From positions 65,978,596-66,042,595 of the forward strand of contig NC_092347.1 in the NCBI RefSeq assembly GCF_963676685.1: DNA of 64,000 nucleotides. Reading direction: 5' to 3'. The position numbers were made by a program, and so were the translations under genes. The notes under the pieces were generated by a model that made no database searches, was not told the DNA's origin, and worked only from the letters and a program-made list of their open reading frames with translations. The stretch is from Mytilus edulis. Taxonomy: Eukaryota > Mollusca > Bivalvia > Mytilida > Mytilidae. Shown here piece by piece: positions 22,301-32,357 of this stretch. Within the stretch, counting starts at the first letter, position 1, and every line of letters starts with the position of its first letter.

Positions 22301-25300
22301 ATGTTAAGATAAGATTGTGTGTTTGTATGCCTTTTTGTCCAAATTTCCTCTAGGTGGCGTCAAAGGATCCAAGGGAAAGGTATGTTAAGATAAGATTGTG
22401 TGTTTGTATGCATTTTTGTCCAAATTTCCTCTAGGTGCCGTCAAAGGATCCAACGGAAAGGTATGTTAAGATAAGATTGTGTGTTTATATGCCTTTTTAT
22501 CCAAGTTTCCTCTAGGTGTCGTCAAAGGATCCAACCGAAAGGTATGTTAAGATAAGATTGTGTGTTTGTATGCCTTTTTGTCCAAATTTCCTCTAGGTGG
22601 CGTCAAAGGATCAGACAGCAGGTATGTTAAGATAAGATTGTGTGTTTGTATGCCTTTTTCTCCAAATTTCATTTAGGTGGCATCAAAGGATCAGACAGAA
22701 GGTATGTTAAGATAAGATTGTGTGTATGTTTGTATGTCTTTTTGTCCAAGTTTCCTCTAGGTGGCGTCAAAGGATCCAACGGAAAGGTATGTTAAGATAA
22801 GATTGTGTGTTTGTATGCATTTTTGTCCAAGTTTCCTCTAGGTGCCGTCAAAGGATCAGACAGCAGGTATGTTAAGATAAGATTGTGTGTTTGTATGCAT
22901 TTTTGTCCAAATTTCCTCTAGGTGGCGTCAAAGGATCCAAGGGAAAGGTATGTTAAGATAAGATTGTGTGTTTGTATGCATTTTTGTCCAAGTTTCCTCT
23001 AGGTGCCATCAAAGGATCCAACGGAAAGGTATGTTAAGATACGATTGTGTGTTTGTATGCCTTTTTATCCAAGTTTCCTCTAGGTGCAGTCAAAGGATCC
23101 AACCGAAAGGTATGTTAAGATAAGATTGTGTGTTTGTATGCCTTTTTGTCCAAATTTCCTCTAGGTGGCGTCAAAGGATCCAAGGGAAAGGTATGTTAAG
23201 ATAAGATTGTGTGTTTGTATGCATTTTTGTCCAAATTTCCTCTAGGTGCCGTCAAAGGATCCAACGGAAAGGTATGTTAAGATAAGATTGTGTGTTTATA
23301 TGCCTTTTTATCCAAGTTTCCTCTAGGTGTCGTCAAAGGATCCAACCGAAAGGTATGTTAAGATAAGATTGTGTGTTTGTATGCCTTTTTGTCCAAATTT
23401 CCTCTAGGTGGCGTCAAAGGATCAGACAGCAGGTATGTTAAGATAAGATTGTGTGTTTGTATGCCTTTTTCTCCAAATTTCATTTAGGTGGCATCAAAGG
23501 ATCAGAGAGAAGGTATGTTAAGATAAGATTGTGTGTATGTTTGTATGTCTTTTTGTCCAAGTTTCCTCTAGGTGGCGTCAAAGGATCCAACGGAAAGGTA
23601 TGTTAAGATAAGATTGTGTGTTTGTATGCATTTTTGTCCAAGTTTCCTCTAGGTGCCGTCAAAGGATCAGACAGCAGGTATGTTAAGATAAGATTGTGTG
23701 TTTGTATGCATTTTTGTCCAAATTTCCTCTAGGTGGCGTCAAAGGATCCAAGGGAAAGGTATGTTAAGATAAGATTGTGTGTTTGTATGCATTTTTGTCC
23801 AAGTTTCCTCTAGGTGCCATCAAAGGATCCAACGGAAAGGTATGTTAAGATAAGATTGTGTGTTTGTATGCCTTTTTGTCCAAAATTTCCTCTAGGTGGC
23901 GTCAAAGGATCAGACAGCAGGTATGTTGAGATAAGATTGTGTGTTTGTATGCATTTTTGTCCAAGTTTTCTCTAGGTGGCGTCAAAGGATCCAAGGGAAA
24001 GGTATGTTAAGATAAGATTGTGTGTTGTATGCATTTTTGTCCAAGTTTCCTCTATGTGGCGTCAAAGGATCCAAGGGAAAGGTATGTTAAGATAAGATTG
24101 TGTGTTTGTATGCCTTTTTGTCCAAGTTTCCTCTAGGTGGCGTCAAAGGATCCAAGGGAAAGGTATGTTAAGATAAGATTGTGTGTTGTATGCATTTTTG
24201 TCCAAATTTCCTCCAGGTGGCGTCAAAGGATCCAACGGAAAGGTATGTTAAGATAAGATTGTGTGTTTGTATGCATTTTTGTCAAAGTTTCCACTAGGTG
24301 ACGTCAAAGGATCCAACGGAAAGGTTTGTTAAGATAAGATTGTGTGTTTGTATGCCTTTTTGTCCAAGTTTCCTCTAGGTGGCGTCAAAGGATCCAAGGG
24401 AAAGGTATGTTAAGATAAGATTGTGTGTTGTATGCATTTTTGTCCAAATTTCCTCCAGGTGGCGTCAAAGGATCCAACGGAAAGGTATGTTAAGATAAGA
24501 TTGTGTGTTTGTATGCCTTTTTGTCCAAGTTTCCTCTAGGTGGCGTCAAAGGATCCAAGGGAAAGGTATGTTAAGATAAGATTGTGTGTTGTATGCATTT
24601 TTGTCCAAATTTCCTCCAGGTGGCGTTAAAGGATCCAACGGAAAGGTATGTTAAGATAAGATTGTGTGTTTGTATGCATTTTTGTCCAAGTTTCCTCTAG
24701 GTGACGTCAAAGGATCCAACGGAAAGGTATGTTAAGATAAGATTGTGTGTTTGTATGCCTTTTTGTCCAAGTTTCCTCTAGGTGGCGTCAAAGGATCCAA
24801 GGGAAAGGTATGTTGAGATAAGATTGTGTGTTTGTATGCCTTTTTGTCCAAATTTCCTCTAGGTGGCGTCAAAGGATCAGACAGCAGGTATGTTAAGATA
24901 AGATTGTGTGTTTGTATGCCTTTTTCTCCAAATTTCCTTTAGGTGGCGTCAAAGGATCAGACAGCAGGTATGTTAAGATAAGATTGTGTGTATGTTTGTA
25001 TGTCTTTTTGTCCAAGTTTCCTCTAGGTGGCGTCAAAGGATCCAACGGAAAGGTATGTTAAGATAAGATTGTGTGTTTGTATGCCTTTTTGTCCAAGTTT
25101 CCTCTAGGTGCCGTCAAAGGATCCAACAAAAAGGTATGTTAAGATAAGATTGTGTGTTTGTATGCCTTTTTGTCCAAATTTCCTCTAGGTGGCGTCAAAG
25201 GATTAGACAGCAGGTATGTTAAGATAAGATTGTGTGTTTGTATGCCTTTTTCTCCAAATTTCCTTTAGGTGGCGTAAAAGGATCAGACAGCAGGTATGTT

Positions 25301-25610
25301 AAGATAAGATTGTGTGTATGTTTGTATGTCTTTTTGTCCAAGTTTCCTCTAGGTGCTGTCAAAGGATCCAACGGAAAGGTATGTTAAGATAAGATTGTGT
25401 GTTTGTATGCCTTTTTGTCCAAATTTCCTCTAGGTGGCGTCAAAGGATCAGACAGCAGGTATGTTAAAATAAGATTGTGTGTTTGTATGCATTTTTGTCC
25501 AAATTTCCTCTAGGTGCCGTCAAAGGATCCAACAGACAGGTATGTTAAGATAAGATTGTGTGTTTGTATGCATTTTTGTCCAGGTTTCCTCTAGGTGGCG
25601 TCCAGGATGG
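19369..25610 (+). repeat. Tandem array of ~81 bp units, each a micro-exon flanked by splice sites
   Basis: About 77 units, estimated as span divided by period and not counted one by one. Each unit has a ~55 nt intron-like part from 'gtatgttaagataagattgt' to 'tttcctctag', then a 25 or 26 nt exon-like part starting 'gtggcgtcaaaggatc'. The exon part ends either 'caacggaaag' (26 nt) or 'agacagcag' (25 nt). Both splice edges are good consensus and conserved in nearly every unit. The two main exon types have no stop in any of the three frames; rare variants such as 'ggattagacagcag' do. Higher-order structure exists: a unit reading 'catttaggtggcatcaaagg' recurs at 21699, 22670 and 23481, i.e. 12 and 10 units apart. 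The first and last units both carry 'gtccaggat' in place of 'gtcaaaggat'. Open frames within the array mix intron-like and exon-like sequence. Confidence 0.9.
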
Positions 25611-25680
25611 TGTTTTTTTCTTTCTTTTTTCTGTAGGTGTATGGTGTTTTTTCCCGGTTGACAGGTTGTCCACAAGGTTA
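25611..25680 (+). repeat. Right flank of the array, matching its left flank
   Basis: 'ggtgtttttttctttctttt' followed by 'ttctgtaggtgtatggtg' repeats the left flank at 19238-19272 ('ggtgttttttttttt', 'ttctataggtgtatt'). Both have a long pyrimidine tract ending in tag|gt. The array therefore sits between related borders. Confidence 0.6.
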
Positions 25681-25990
25681 AGTATATATTTTTTTTCAAT
25701 TTACTAACTGTTGTCTCATAAATATTAAGATGATTTAAGTTTGTATTACAGATGGATGAGCACAGATGAAAGTTCAGTTCTACACCTGGAGGAAGATGGT
25801 TTCATTTTAGTTACCAGATAATGATGATGTAAGTATTTGGTCATAACAATTGTATTTAAACTATTTAAAAAAAAAATTTAGGTAATAGAAATCAGTTTTT
25901 CCTTTGAAAGTCTACTTGAAATTTTATTACAAAATTGTGGTTAATTTCTTGTTCAAATTTATTCTCTAATGAAATATAATTCTAAAAGAA
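25680..25990 (+). repeat. Duplicated exon-bearing segment, copy 2
   Basis: Same order of landmarks as 12160-12530, with substitutions and small indels. The two copies flank the 13 kb containing the transposons and the array. Confidence 0.8.
25752..25828 (+). other. Exon-like block with both splice sites (copy 2)
   Basis: 77 nt between 'gtattacag' and 'gtaagtattt'. One frame is open for most of its length (WMSTDESSVLHLEEDGFILV) but ends in stops just before the donor. The other copy differs by one base in length. As with copy 1, an untranslated or noncoding exon is as likely as a terminal coding exon. Confidence 0.45.
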
Positions 25991-26319
25991 TTATTGTATT
26001 TGTAAATAGACTGATCCCCCCAATTTAGGATTTGAAATAAAACAGGCATCACATTAATTTCTAATTTAATTATTACAAAAAATAGACTTAATATTGACAA
26101 TTTGGATATTTATTTACATATTTATTTACATTTTAATTGGGAAAATATGACTTTGTTTAGGTTGTTTGTTCAAAATGTATACATCAGATTGTTTTGGTTA
26201 GCCACCATTTTCTGATAATTATCTGCATACATTAATTTCAGAATTAATGATGTGATCATAATAAACAGTCTTCATAATACTGATTAAAAGATAAAATGAA
26301 AATGGTTAATGAATTACAG
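25991..26319. other. AT-rich intron-like spacer
   Basis: No structure beyond a usable 3' splice site, 'gaattacag', at its end. Confidence 0.4.
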
Positions 26320-26645
26320 GCAAAAAGAGCAAAGACACAGAAAATTGCGCCATTGACACAGATCTGGATAAGAAGCTTAAAGGAAGGTCCAAGTTTCAGT
26401 CAAGATGGCAGATGAGTAGCAACTCCATGGAAGATGTTTACTTAGATCTTCAACCAAGTCCGAGGCTTTGCCATGTAAGCAATCAAGCAGCAAGGATAGC
26501 AGCTGGAATGAAGATTAATTATTACATTGATCTTCAAACAAGTCTGAGGCTTTGTCATGAAAGAAATAATGCAAGTATATTCAAGCCAATTAATTCTGTA
26601 CATTATCAGGAAAAATGTGATAAAATCTATAAGGATTACCTATAA
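26320..26645 (+). CDS. Terminal coding exon of an unrecognised protein, copy 1
   Basis: I do not recognise this protein. From the 3' splice site 'aatgaattacag' one frame, entered after two bases, stays open for 107 codons to TAA at 26643-26645. It starts AKKSKDTENCAIDTDLDKKL, passes GRSKFQSRWQMSSNSMED, and ends QEKCDKIYKDYL. It is hydrophilic, with no membrane segment. It holds two internal repeats of the form DLQ-x-S-x-RLCH (DLQPSPRLCHVSNQAARI and DLQTSLRLCHERNNASIF) about 32 residues apart. Three more tandem copies follow. Copy 2 is open; copies 3 and 4 are frameshifted. The other two entry phases hit stops early. It may be the last exon of a gene including upstream exon-like blocks, or a fragment. 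The first 24 residues match the separate exon-like block at 27185 and 29184. Confidence 0.5.
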
Positions 26646-26940
26646 GGCAACACACAATTTTGTTATTTTGCACATTTACAACAAACAAAAATAGATGTTT
26701 ATTAGTTTGATAAATGTTTTTCCGGTAGACGAATAAAATTTTATATCATTAAAAGTAAATCCTGATAGAACTTTTCACTTCAAGGGAGACTAGTACAATA
26801 AACAGCAAGAATGTTTCTTTTAGTGGGAGATGACTCACTATTACGCAATCAGAATACAGAATAGATTAATAAAAATTTAGGCTGGCAATTTAACAAATTT
26901 GTAAAATATATAATTTGTGTCAATTTTAATTCCTTTTTAG

Positions 26941-27009
26941 GTTATAAAACAGTGCCAATGTTTTCATGAAGGGGAGTAAGACTTGTGGTATAAGATATCT
27001 TAAATACAA
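26941..27009 (+). other. Noncoding exon-like block, repeated four times
   Basis: 69 nt between 'attcctttttag' and 'gtaagtatat', with stops in all three frames. It is nearly identical in the four tandem copies (starts 26941, 27941, 28946 and 31337). The strong splice edges suggest an exon after the coding exon, in a 3' untranslated region or a noncoding isoform. Confidence 0.4.
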
Positions 27010-27184
27010 GTAAGTATATAATTCCTCTATTTAAACAAATTTTATCATCATAACACAAGTTTACAGGATAAAAACGTGCACTAGGCTTAAAGTTGAAAGA
27101 GGTCAAATGGTTTTTTGTTGTTGACTAAAGGTTCTAAAATTTTGAATTGATCACACTGAATTCATTGTAAAGATTTGTATGCAG

Positions 27185-27298
27185 GCTTTGGCTAAACCAC
27201 AAAATGAAGTACCAACAAAATTACAATTGTTCACCAAATAAGACGCTGAAAATGGCCCTGTTGATGTAGGTCAGGATATGAAGCTTGAAGGAATATAT
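27185..27298 (+). pseudogene. Exon-like block with in-frame stop, copy 1
   Basis: After 'tgtatgcag' it reads ALAKPQNEVPTKLQLFTK, then TAA, then DAENGPVDVGQDMKLEG and a possible 'gtctat' donor. The version at 29184 has a lysine codon in place of this TAA. Its second half matches KDTENCAIDTDLDKKLKG in the exon at 26320. This suggests that exon was once split, or that copy 1 lost an intron. A third version with the same TAA lies at 28185. Confidence 0.45.
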
Positions 27299-27360
27299 GT
27301 CTATTTCATTTATATTAACCAACAGAAGTCTTATAAATATAATTTAATTTATAATTTTAG

Positions 27361-27641
27361 TTTTTGTTCAAGATGCCAGCCAGTCCAAGTTTCAGTCCAG
27401 ATGGCAGATGAGTAGCAACTCCATGGAAGATGTTTACTTAAATCTTCAACCAAGTCCAAGGCTTTGCCATGTTAGCAATCAAGCAGCAAGGATAGCAGCT
27501 GGAATGAAGATTAATAATTACATTGATCTTCAAACAAGTCTGAGGCTTTGTCATGAAAGAAATAATGCAAGTATATTTAAGCCAATTAATTCTGTACATT
27601 ATCAGGAAAAATGTGATAAAGTCTATAAGGAATATCTGTAA
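27361..27641 (+). CDS. Coding exon of the unrecognised protein, copy 2 (open)
   Basis: Entered after two bases from 'ttataattttag', it is open for 92 codons to TAA at 27639-27641. It begins FVQDASQSKFQSRWQMSSNS and ends EKCDKVYKEYL. Apart from a different start it matches copy 1 with few amino-acid changes, such as L-N-L for L-D-L and K-E-Y for K-D-Y. Joining it to the block at 27185-27298 with that block's only visible donor breaks the frame. Use of this copy in the same transcript is therefore doubtful. Confidence 0.4.
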
Positions 27642-28360
27642 GGCAACACATATTTTTGTTATTTTGCACATTTACAACACACAAAAATAGATATTTATCA
27701 GCTTGATAAATGTTTTTCTGGTACACGAATAAAATTTTATACCATGAAAAGTAAATCCTAATAGAATTTTTACTTCAAGGGAGACTAGTACAATAAACAG
27801 CAAGAATGTTTCTTTCATGGGGAGATAACTCACCTCACTATTACACAATCAGAATACAGAATAGATTAATAAAAATTTAGGCTGGCAATTTAACAAATTT
27901 GTAAAATATATAATTTGTGTCAATTTTAATTCCTTTTTAGGTTATAAAACAGTGCCAATGTTTTCATGAAGGGGAGTAAGACTTGTGGTATAAGATATCT
28001 TAAATACAAGTAAGTATATAATTCCTCTATTTAAACAAATTTTATCATCATAAAACAAGTTTACAGGATAAAAACGTACACTAGGCTTAAAGTTGAAAGA
28101 GGTCAAATGGTTTTTTGTTGTTGACTAAAGGTTCTAAAATTTTGAATTGATCACACTGAATTCATTGTAAAGATTTGTATGCAGGCTTTGGCTAAACCAC
28201 AAAATGAAGTACCAACAAAATTACAATTGTTCACCAAATAAGACGCTAAAAATGGCCCCGTTGATGTAGGTCAGGATATGAAGCTTGAAGGAATATATGT
28301 CTATTTCATTTATATTAACCAACAGAAGTCTTATAAATATGATTTAATTGATAATTTTAG

Positions 28361-28645
28361 TTTTTGTTCAAAAAGCCGGCCAGTCCAAGTTTCAGTCCAG
28401 ATGGCAGATGACTAGCAACTCCATGGAAGATGTTTACTTAAATCTTCAACCAAGTCCGAGGCTTTGCCATGTTAAAGCAATCAAGCAGCAAGGATAGCAG
28501 CTGGAATGAAGATTAACAATTACATTGATCTTCAAACAAGTCTGAGGCTTTGTCATGAAAGAAATAATGCAAGTATATTTAAGCCAATTAATTCTGTACA
28601 TTATCAGGGAAAATGTGATAAAGTCTATAAGGAATATCATCTGTA
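28361..28645 (+). pseudogene. Coding-exon copy 3, frameshifted
   Basis: Same exon as 27361-27641. A two-base insertion at 'catgttaaagcaatc' (28468-28482) shifts the frame, and a TAG follows in the AAR-IAAG region. The flanking splice sites are still present, so decay is recent. Confidence 0.6.
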
Positions 28646-29183
28646 AGGCAACACACATTTTTGTTATTTTGCACATTTACAACACACAAAAATAGATATT
28701 TATCAGTTTGATAAATGTTTTTCTGGTACAGGAATACAATTTTATACCATGAAAAGTAAATTCTTATAGAATTTTTACTTCAAGGGAGACTAGTACAATA
28801 AACAGCAAGAATGTTTCTTTCATGGGGAGATAACTCACCTCACTATTACACAATCAGAATACAGAATAGATTAATAAAAATTTAGGCTGGCAATTTTAAG
28901 AATTTGTAAAATATATAATTTGTGTCAATTTTAATTCCTTTTTAGGTTATAAAACAGTGCCAATGTTTTCATGAAGGGGAGTAAGACTTGTGGTATAAGA
29001 TATCTTAAATACAAGTATGTATATAATTCCTCTATTTAAACGAATTTTATCGTCATAAAACAAGTTTACAGGATAAAAACATGCACTAGGCTTAAAGTTG
29101 AAAGAGGTCATATGGTTTTTTGTTGTTGACTAAAGGTTCTAAAATTTTAAATTGATCACACTGATGTTATTGTAAAGACTTGT

Positions 29184-29297
29184 ATGCAGGCTTTGGCTAA
29201 ACCACAAAATGAACTACCAACAAAATTACAATTGTTCACCAAAAAAGACGCTCAAAATGGCTCCATTGATGCAGGTCAGGATATGAAGCTTGAAGGA
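29184..29297 (+). other. Upstream exon-like block, copy with open frame
   Basis: It reads ALAKPQNELPTKLQLFTKKD and then AQNGSIDAGQDMKLEGIY with no stop. The copies at 27185 and 28185 have TAA where this one has a second lysine codon. It runs into the inserted element ~10 bases later, so its original donor context is lost. Confidence 0.45.
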
Positions 29298-29306
29298 ATA
29301 TATGTC

Positions 29307-30787
29307 TTATTAAGTCTCCCAAACAAAGTTTGGAGACTTATTGTTTTTGCTCAGTTCTTATTATTTTTATTATTCTTCTTCTTCCTCTTCTTCCGCCACT
29401 TTAAAAATGAACTTGTCCGCAGCGTTTCTCCAAAACCGCTTGTCAGATTGACCTAGAATTTCATAAAATGGTAGACTAATATGTCTAGGTGAGCCATCAA
29501 TCTTTCGTTTGTGCATTGGGGTCTATTAAGGGGTATTTTAGGGGGTAGAAAGGAGGGAGGGGTTTACTATAGAACCCAATGGGATTTTATTTTCTAAAAT
29601 TTTCAAATGAATATAACTTGAAAACTGTAAGTGATAGATACATGCAGTCTTCAGAATTGATTATGGGACAATTAAACAAATCACATGAAATATAGGGGGA
29701 GTCCCTGGGAGCTCATCCCCACCCCCTTCAATTTGAGAATATGCTTATATCTTGTAAATGGTCCATATCCCCACCCCTAAACCATATATATTCTTAAATG
29801 GGACGATAAAACAAATCAAATAAAATTAAAGGGAGGTCCCCGGGGGTCATCCCCACCCCGTTCAATTTGAGAATGTGCTATTATCTTTGTAAACGGTTCA
29901 GATCCCCACCCCTAAACCATATATATTCTTGTAAGGGACAATAAAACAAATGAAATTAAATTAAAGGGAAGTCCCTAGGGGGTCACCCCACCCCCTCATG
30001 TTTCAAAACTTGTAATCGGTCAACATCCCCACCCCTAAACCATATATATTCTTGTAGGGGACAATAAAACAAATGAAATGAAATTAAAGGGAAGTCCCTA
30101 GGGGGTCACCCCACCCCCTCTTATTTGAAAACTTGTAAACGGTCAACATCCCCACCCCTAAACCATATATATTCTTGTAGGGAACAATAAAACAAATGAA
30201 ATGAAATAAAAAGGAAGTCCGGAGGGGGTTACCCCACCCCCTCTTGTTTGAAAACTTGTAAACGGTCAACATCCCCACCCCTAAACCATATATATTCTTG
30301 TAGGGGACAATAAAACAAATGAAATGAAATAAGAGGGAAGTCCAAAGGGGGTCACCCCACCCCCTCTTGTTTGAAAACTTGTAAACGGTCAACATCCCCA
30401 CCCCTAAACCATATATATTCTTGTATGGGACAATAAAGCTAATCAAATAAAATTAAAGGGAAGTTCCTGGGGTAGCCCCACCCCGTTCAATTTGAGAATG
30501 TGCTATTATCTTGTAAACGGTCCAGATCCCAACCCTTAAACCATATACATTCTTGTAGGGGACAATAAAACAAATCAAATGGAATGTAGGTAAATTTCCT
30601 GGGGGTCACCACCACCCCCTCCTGTTTGAATACTTGTAAATGGTGGAGATCCCTACTCATAAGCCATACATATTCTTGTATGGGACAAAAAATCAAATCA
30701 AATGAACATGGGACCATATGAATGGCGAGTTATGGGAGCTTTGTTTGGGAGACTTCGTAACAGCATCCTGTTACAATTACTTCTTGT
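29307..30787. mobile_element. 1.5 kb inverted-repeat insertion carrying a minisatellite
   Basis: It interrupts the third spacer of the tandem segment. The undisturbed copies read 'atatatgtctatttcattta', and here the two halves lie at ~29306 and ~30788. The ends carry the exact inverted pair 'aagtctcccaaacaaag' (29312-29328) and 'ctttgtttgggagactt' (30739-30755). The right end also has a small hairpin, 'gtaacagcatcctgttac'. I recognise the end motif from other mussel sequence. No transposase is encoded. Confidence 0.75.
29740..30690 (-). repeat. ~123 bp minisatellite, eight units
   Basis: Units are marked by 'aaccatatatattctt' (with variants) at about 29781, 29913, 30038, 30161, 30284, 30407, 30540 and 30662, mostly 122-125 bases apart. 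Each holds 'ccccacccctaaaccatata' and a G/C-rich 'gggggtcaccccaccccc' type palindrome. The 120-codon minus frame at 30084-30446 is only this repeat read in frame (YKNIYGLGVGMLTVYKFSNK repeated). Confidence 0.85.
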
Positions 30788-30842
30788 TTCATTTATATTA
30801 ACCAACAGAAGTCTTATAAATATAATTTATTTTATAATTTTA

Positions 30843-31123
30843 GTTTTTGTTCAAGAAGCCGGCCAGTCCAAGTTTCAGTCCAGATGGCAGATGAGTAGCA
30901 ACTCCATGGAAAATATTAACATAGATCTTCAACCAAGTCCGAGGCTTTGCCATGTAAGCAATCAAGTAGGAGGATAGCAGCTGGAATGAAGATTAATTAT
31001 AACATTAGTCTTCAAACAAGTCTGAGGCTTTGTCATGAAAGAAATAATGCAAGTATTTTCAAGCCAATTAATTCTGTACATTATCAGGAAAAATGTGATA
31101 AAGTCTATAAGGATTATCTGTAA
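30843..31123 (+). pseudogene. Coding-exon copy 4, frameshifted
   Basis: After 'ataattttag' it reads FVQEAGQSKFQSRWQMSSNS, then MENINIDLQPSPRLCHVSNQ, then VGG and a stop. A one-base loss at 'caagtaggaggatag' shifts the frame relative to copy 1. The second DLQ-x-S-x-RLCH repeat and the C-terminal QEKCDKVYKDYL remain readable in the shifted frame. Confidence 0.6.
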
Positions 31124-31445
31124 GGCAACACACAATTTTATACCATGAAAAGTAAATCCTGATAGAATTTTTACTTCAAGGGAGATTAGTACAATAAACA
31201 GCAAGAATGTTTCTTTCATAGGGAGATAACTCACTATTACGCAGTCAGAATACAGAATAGATTAATAAAAATTTAGGCTGGCAATTTAACAAATTTGTCA
31301 AATATATAATTTGTGTCAATTTTAATTCCATTTTAGGTTATAAAACAGTGCCAATGTTTTCATGAAGGGGAGTAAGACTTGTGGTATAAGATATCTTAAA
31401 TACAAGTAAGTATATAATTCCTCTATTTAAACAAATTTTATCATA

Positions 31446-32357
31446 CTGTCAATAAAAAGAAACAGTCAGCTATCACTGGGCTTGAAAACTTTTGGTCAGT
31501 AGTTTTAATGTTTAATTTATTAGTACTGGTAATTGCAAATCATTTTTGCTTTGTCAACTCCAACTAGATAGAGATCTTTGTCTGGTTTTAATGGTATTTT
31601 CATAGGCAGATCCAAAGGGAATCACTGAAGCTTGACTGGAAGACCTCCCCCCCTTAGGTCAGTCAGCGGGCCCCCCCTCCCCCTTTATGAAAAGTTCTGG
31701 ATCTGCCACTGGTTTTGTAGATAAGTTAGTGTACAGGTCATATATTTAACTTCAAAATGTCATTCACGCAAAATCTCCCCCAAGGTGTCAAGGCTGACAG
31801 GGATTCTCACTCTTTGAGGTTTCAGATGTTGGAAAGAGTGTCGTATTTTTTACTGTTGTTGGGATGTTGTCACATTGTGTTCTTTGCATCTTCTTTTACC
31901 TTAAGGAAGCTTGATTTTCAGAATCCTCTAGTTTTATCTATTTCAATGCATTAACAAATTAAGCCTGGTGACCCCCATTTTTCTTTTTATAATTCATTTA
32001 CATGTATGATGATAAGCTGTCTGTTAAAATCTTATAAAATTTTAATTACTTTTAAATAGTTTTTGAGGACTTGTAAATGATAAAAAGTCAAGAGAGAACA
32101 TTTTCCCGCCAAAATTTCAATGGCTAATATCTCGAAAACAAGCAAGATGACCTATATATTTTTTTGCTCTTTTGATTCCTTTATTAATCCCTTATCAATA
32201 TATATGCTAGTGTTTTGAAAAGTTAATTATTTTGAAACTGAGAAGCCAACTCCCTTAAAATTTTGTATATCTATTTTTATATATAATGTACATATAAATT
32301 ATACCAACAGTCATTCCTTTTTTACTATTTTCAATGACTAAGCATTTTATTTTTCAG
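31446..32357. other. AT-rich; one small repeat at 31605-31712
   Basis: 'aggcagatccaaagggaatc' to 'ttctggatctgccactgg' repeats the small C-run element seen at 8225-8388. The 65-codon frame at 31757-31954 has no supporting features. The rest holds nothing I can name. Confidence 0.45.

Larger units (their letters stand above)
26320..31445 (+). repeat. Four-copy ~1 kb tandem segmental repeat
   Basis: The block starting 'agatggcagatgag' recurs at 26403, 27399, 28399 (as 'agatggcagatgac') and 30882. The spacings are 996 and 1000 bases, then longer because of an insertion. Each copy holds the coding exon, a noncoding exon-like block (first copy 26941-27009), an 'ttaaatacaagtaagtatat' donor region and an upstream-exon-like block ('gctttggctaaaccacaaaa'). 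The repeat ends abruptly at about 31445. Confidence 0.9.

Noticed and set aside
19369-25610. CRISPR-like regular spacing
   Set aside because: The whole ~81 bp unit is repeated. There are no unique spacers, and the context is a eukaryotic genome.
27438-28676. Minus-strand frames at 27438-27671 and 28446-28676
   Set aside because: They are the antisense of the plus-strand DLQ coding-exon copies. The plus frame has splice sites, copy conservation and a clear stop position.
30084-30446. 120-codon minus frame with repeated YKNIYGLGVGMLTVYKF
   Set aside because: It is the ~123 bp minisatellite read in the one frame kept open by a unit length that is a multiple of three.
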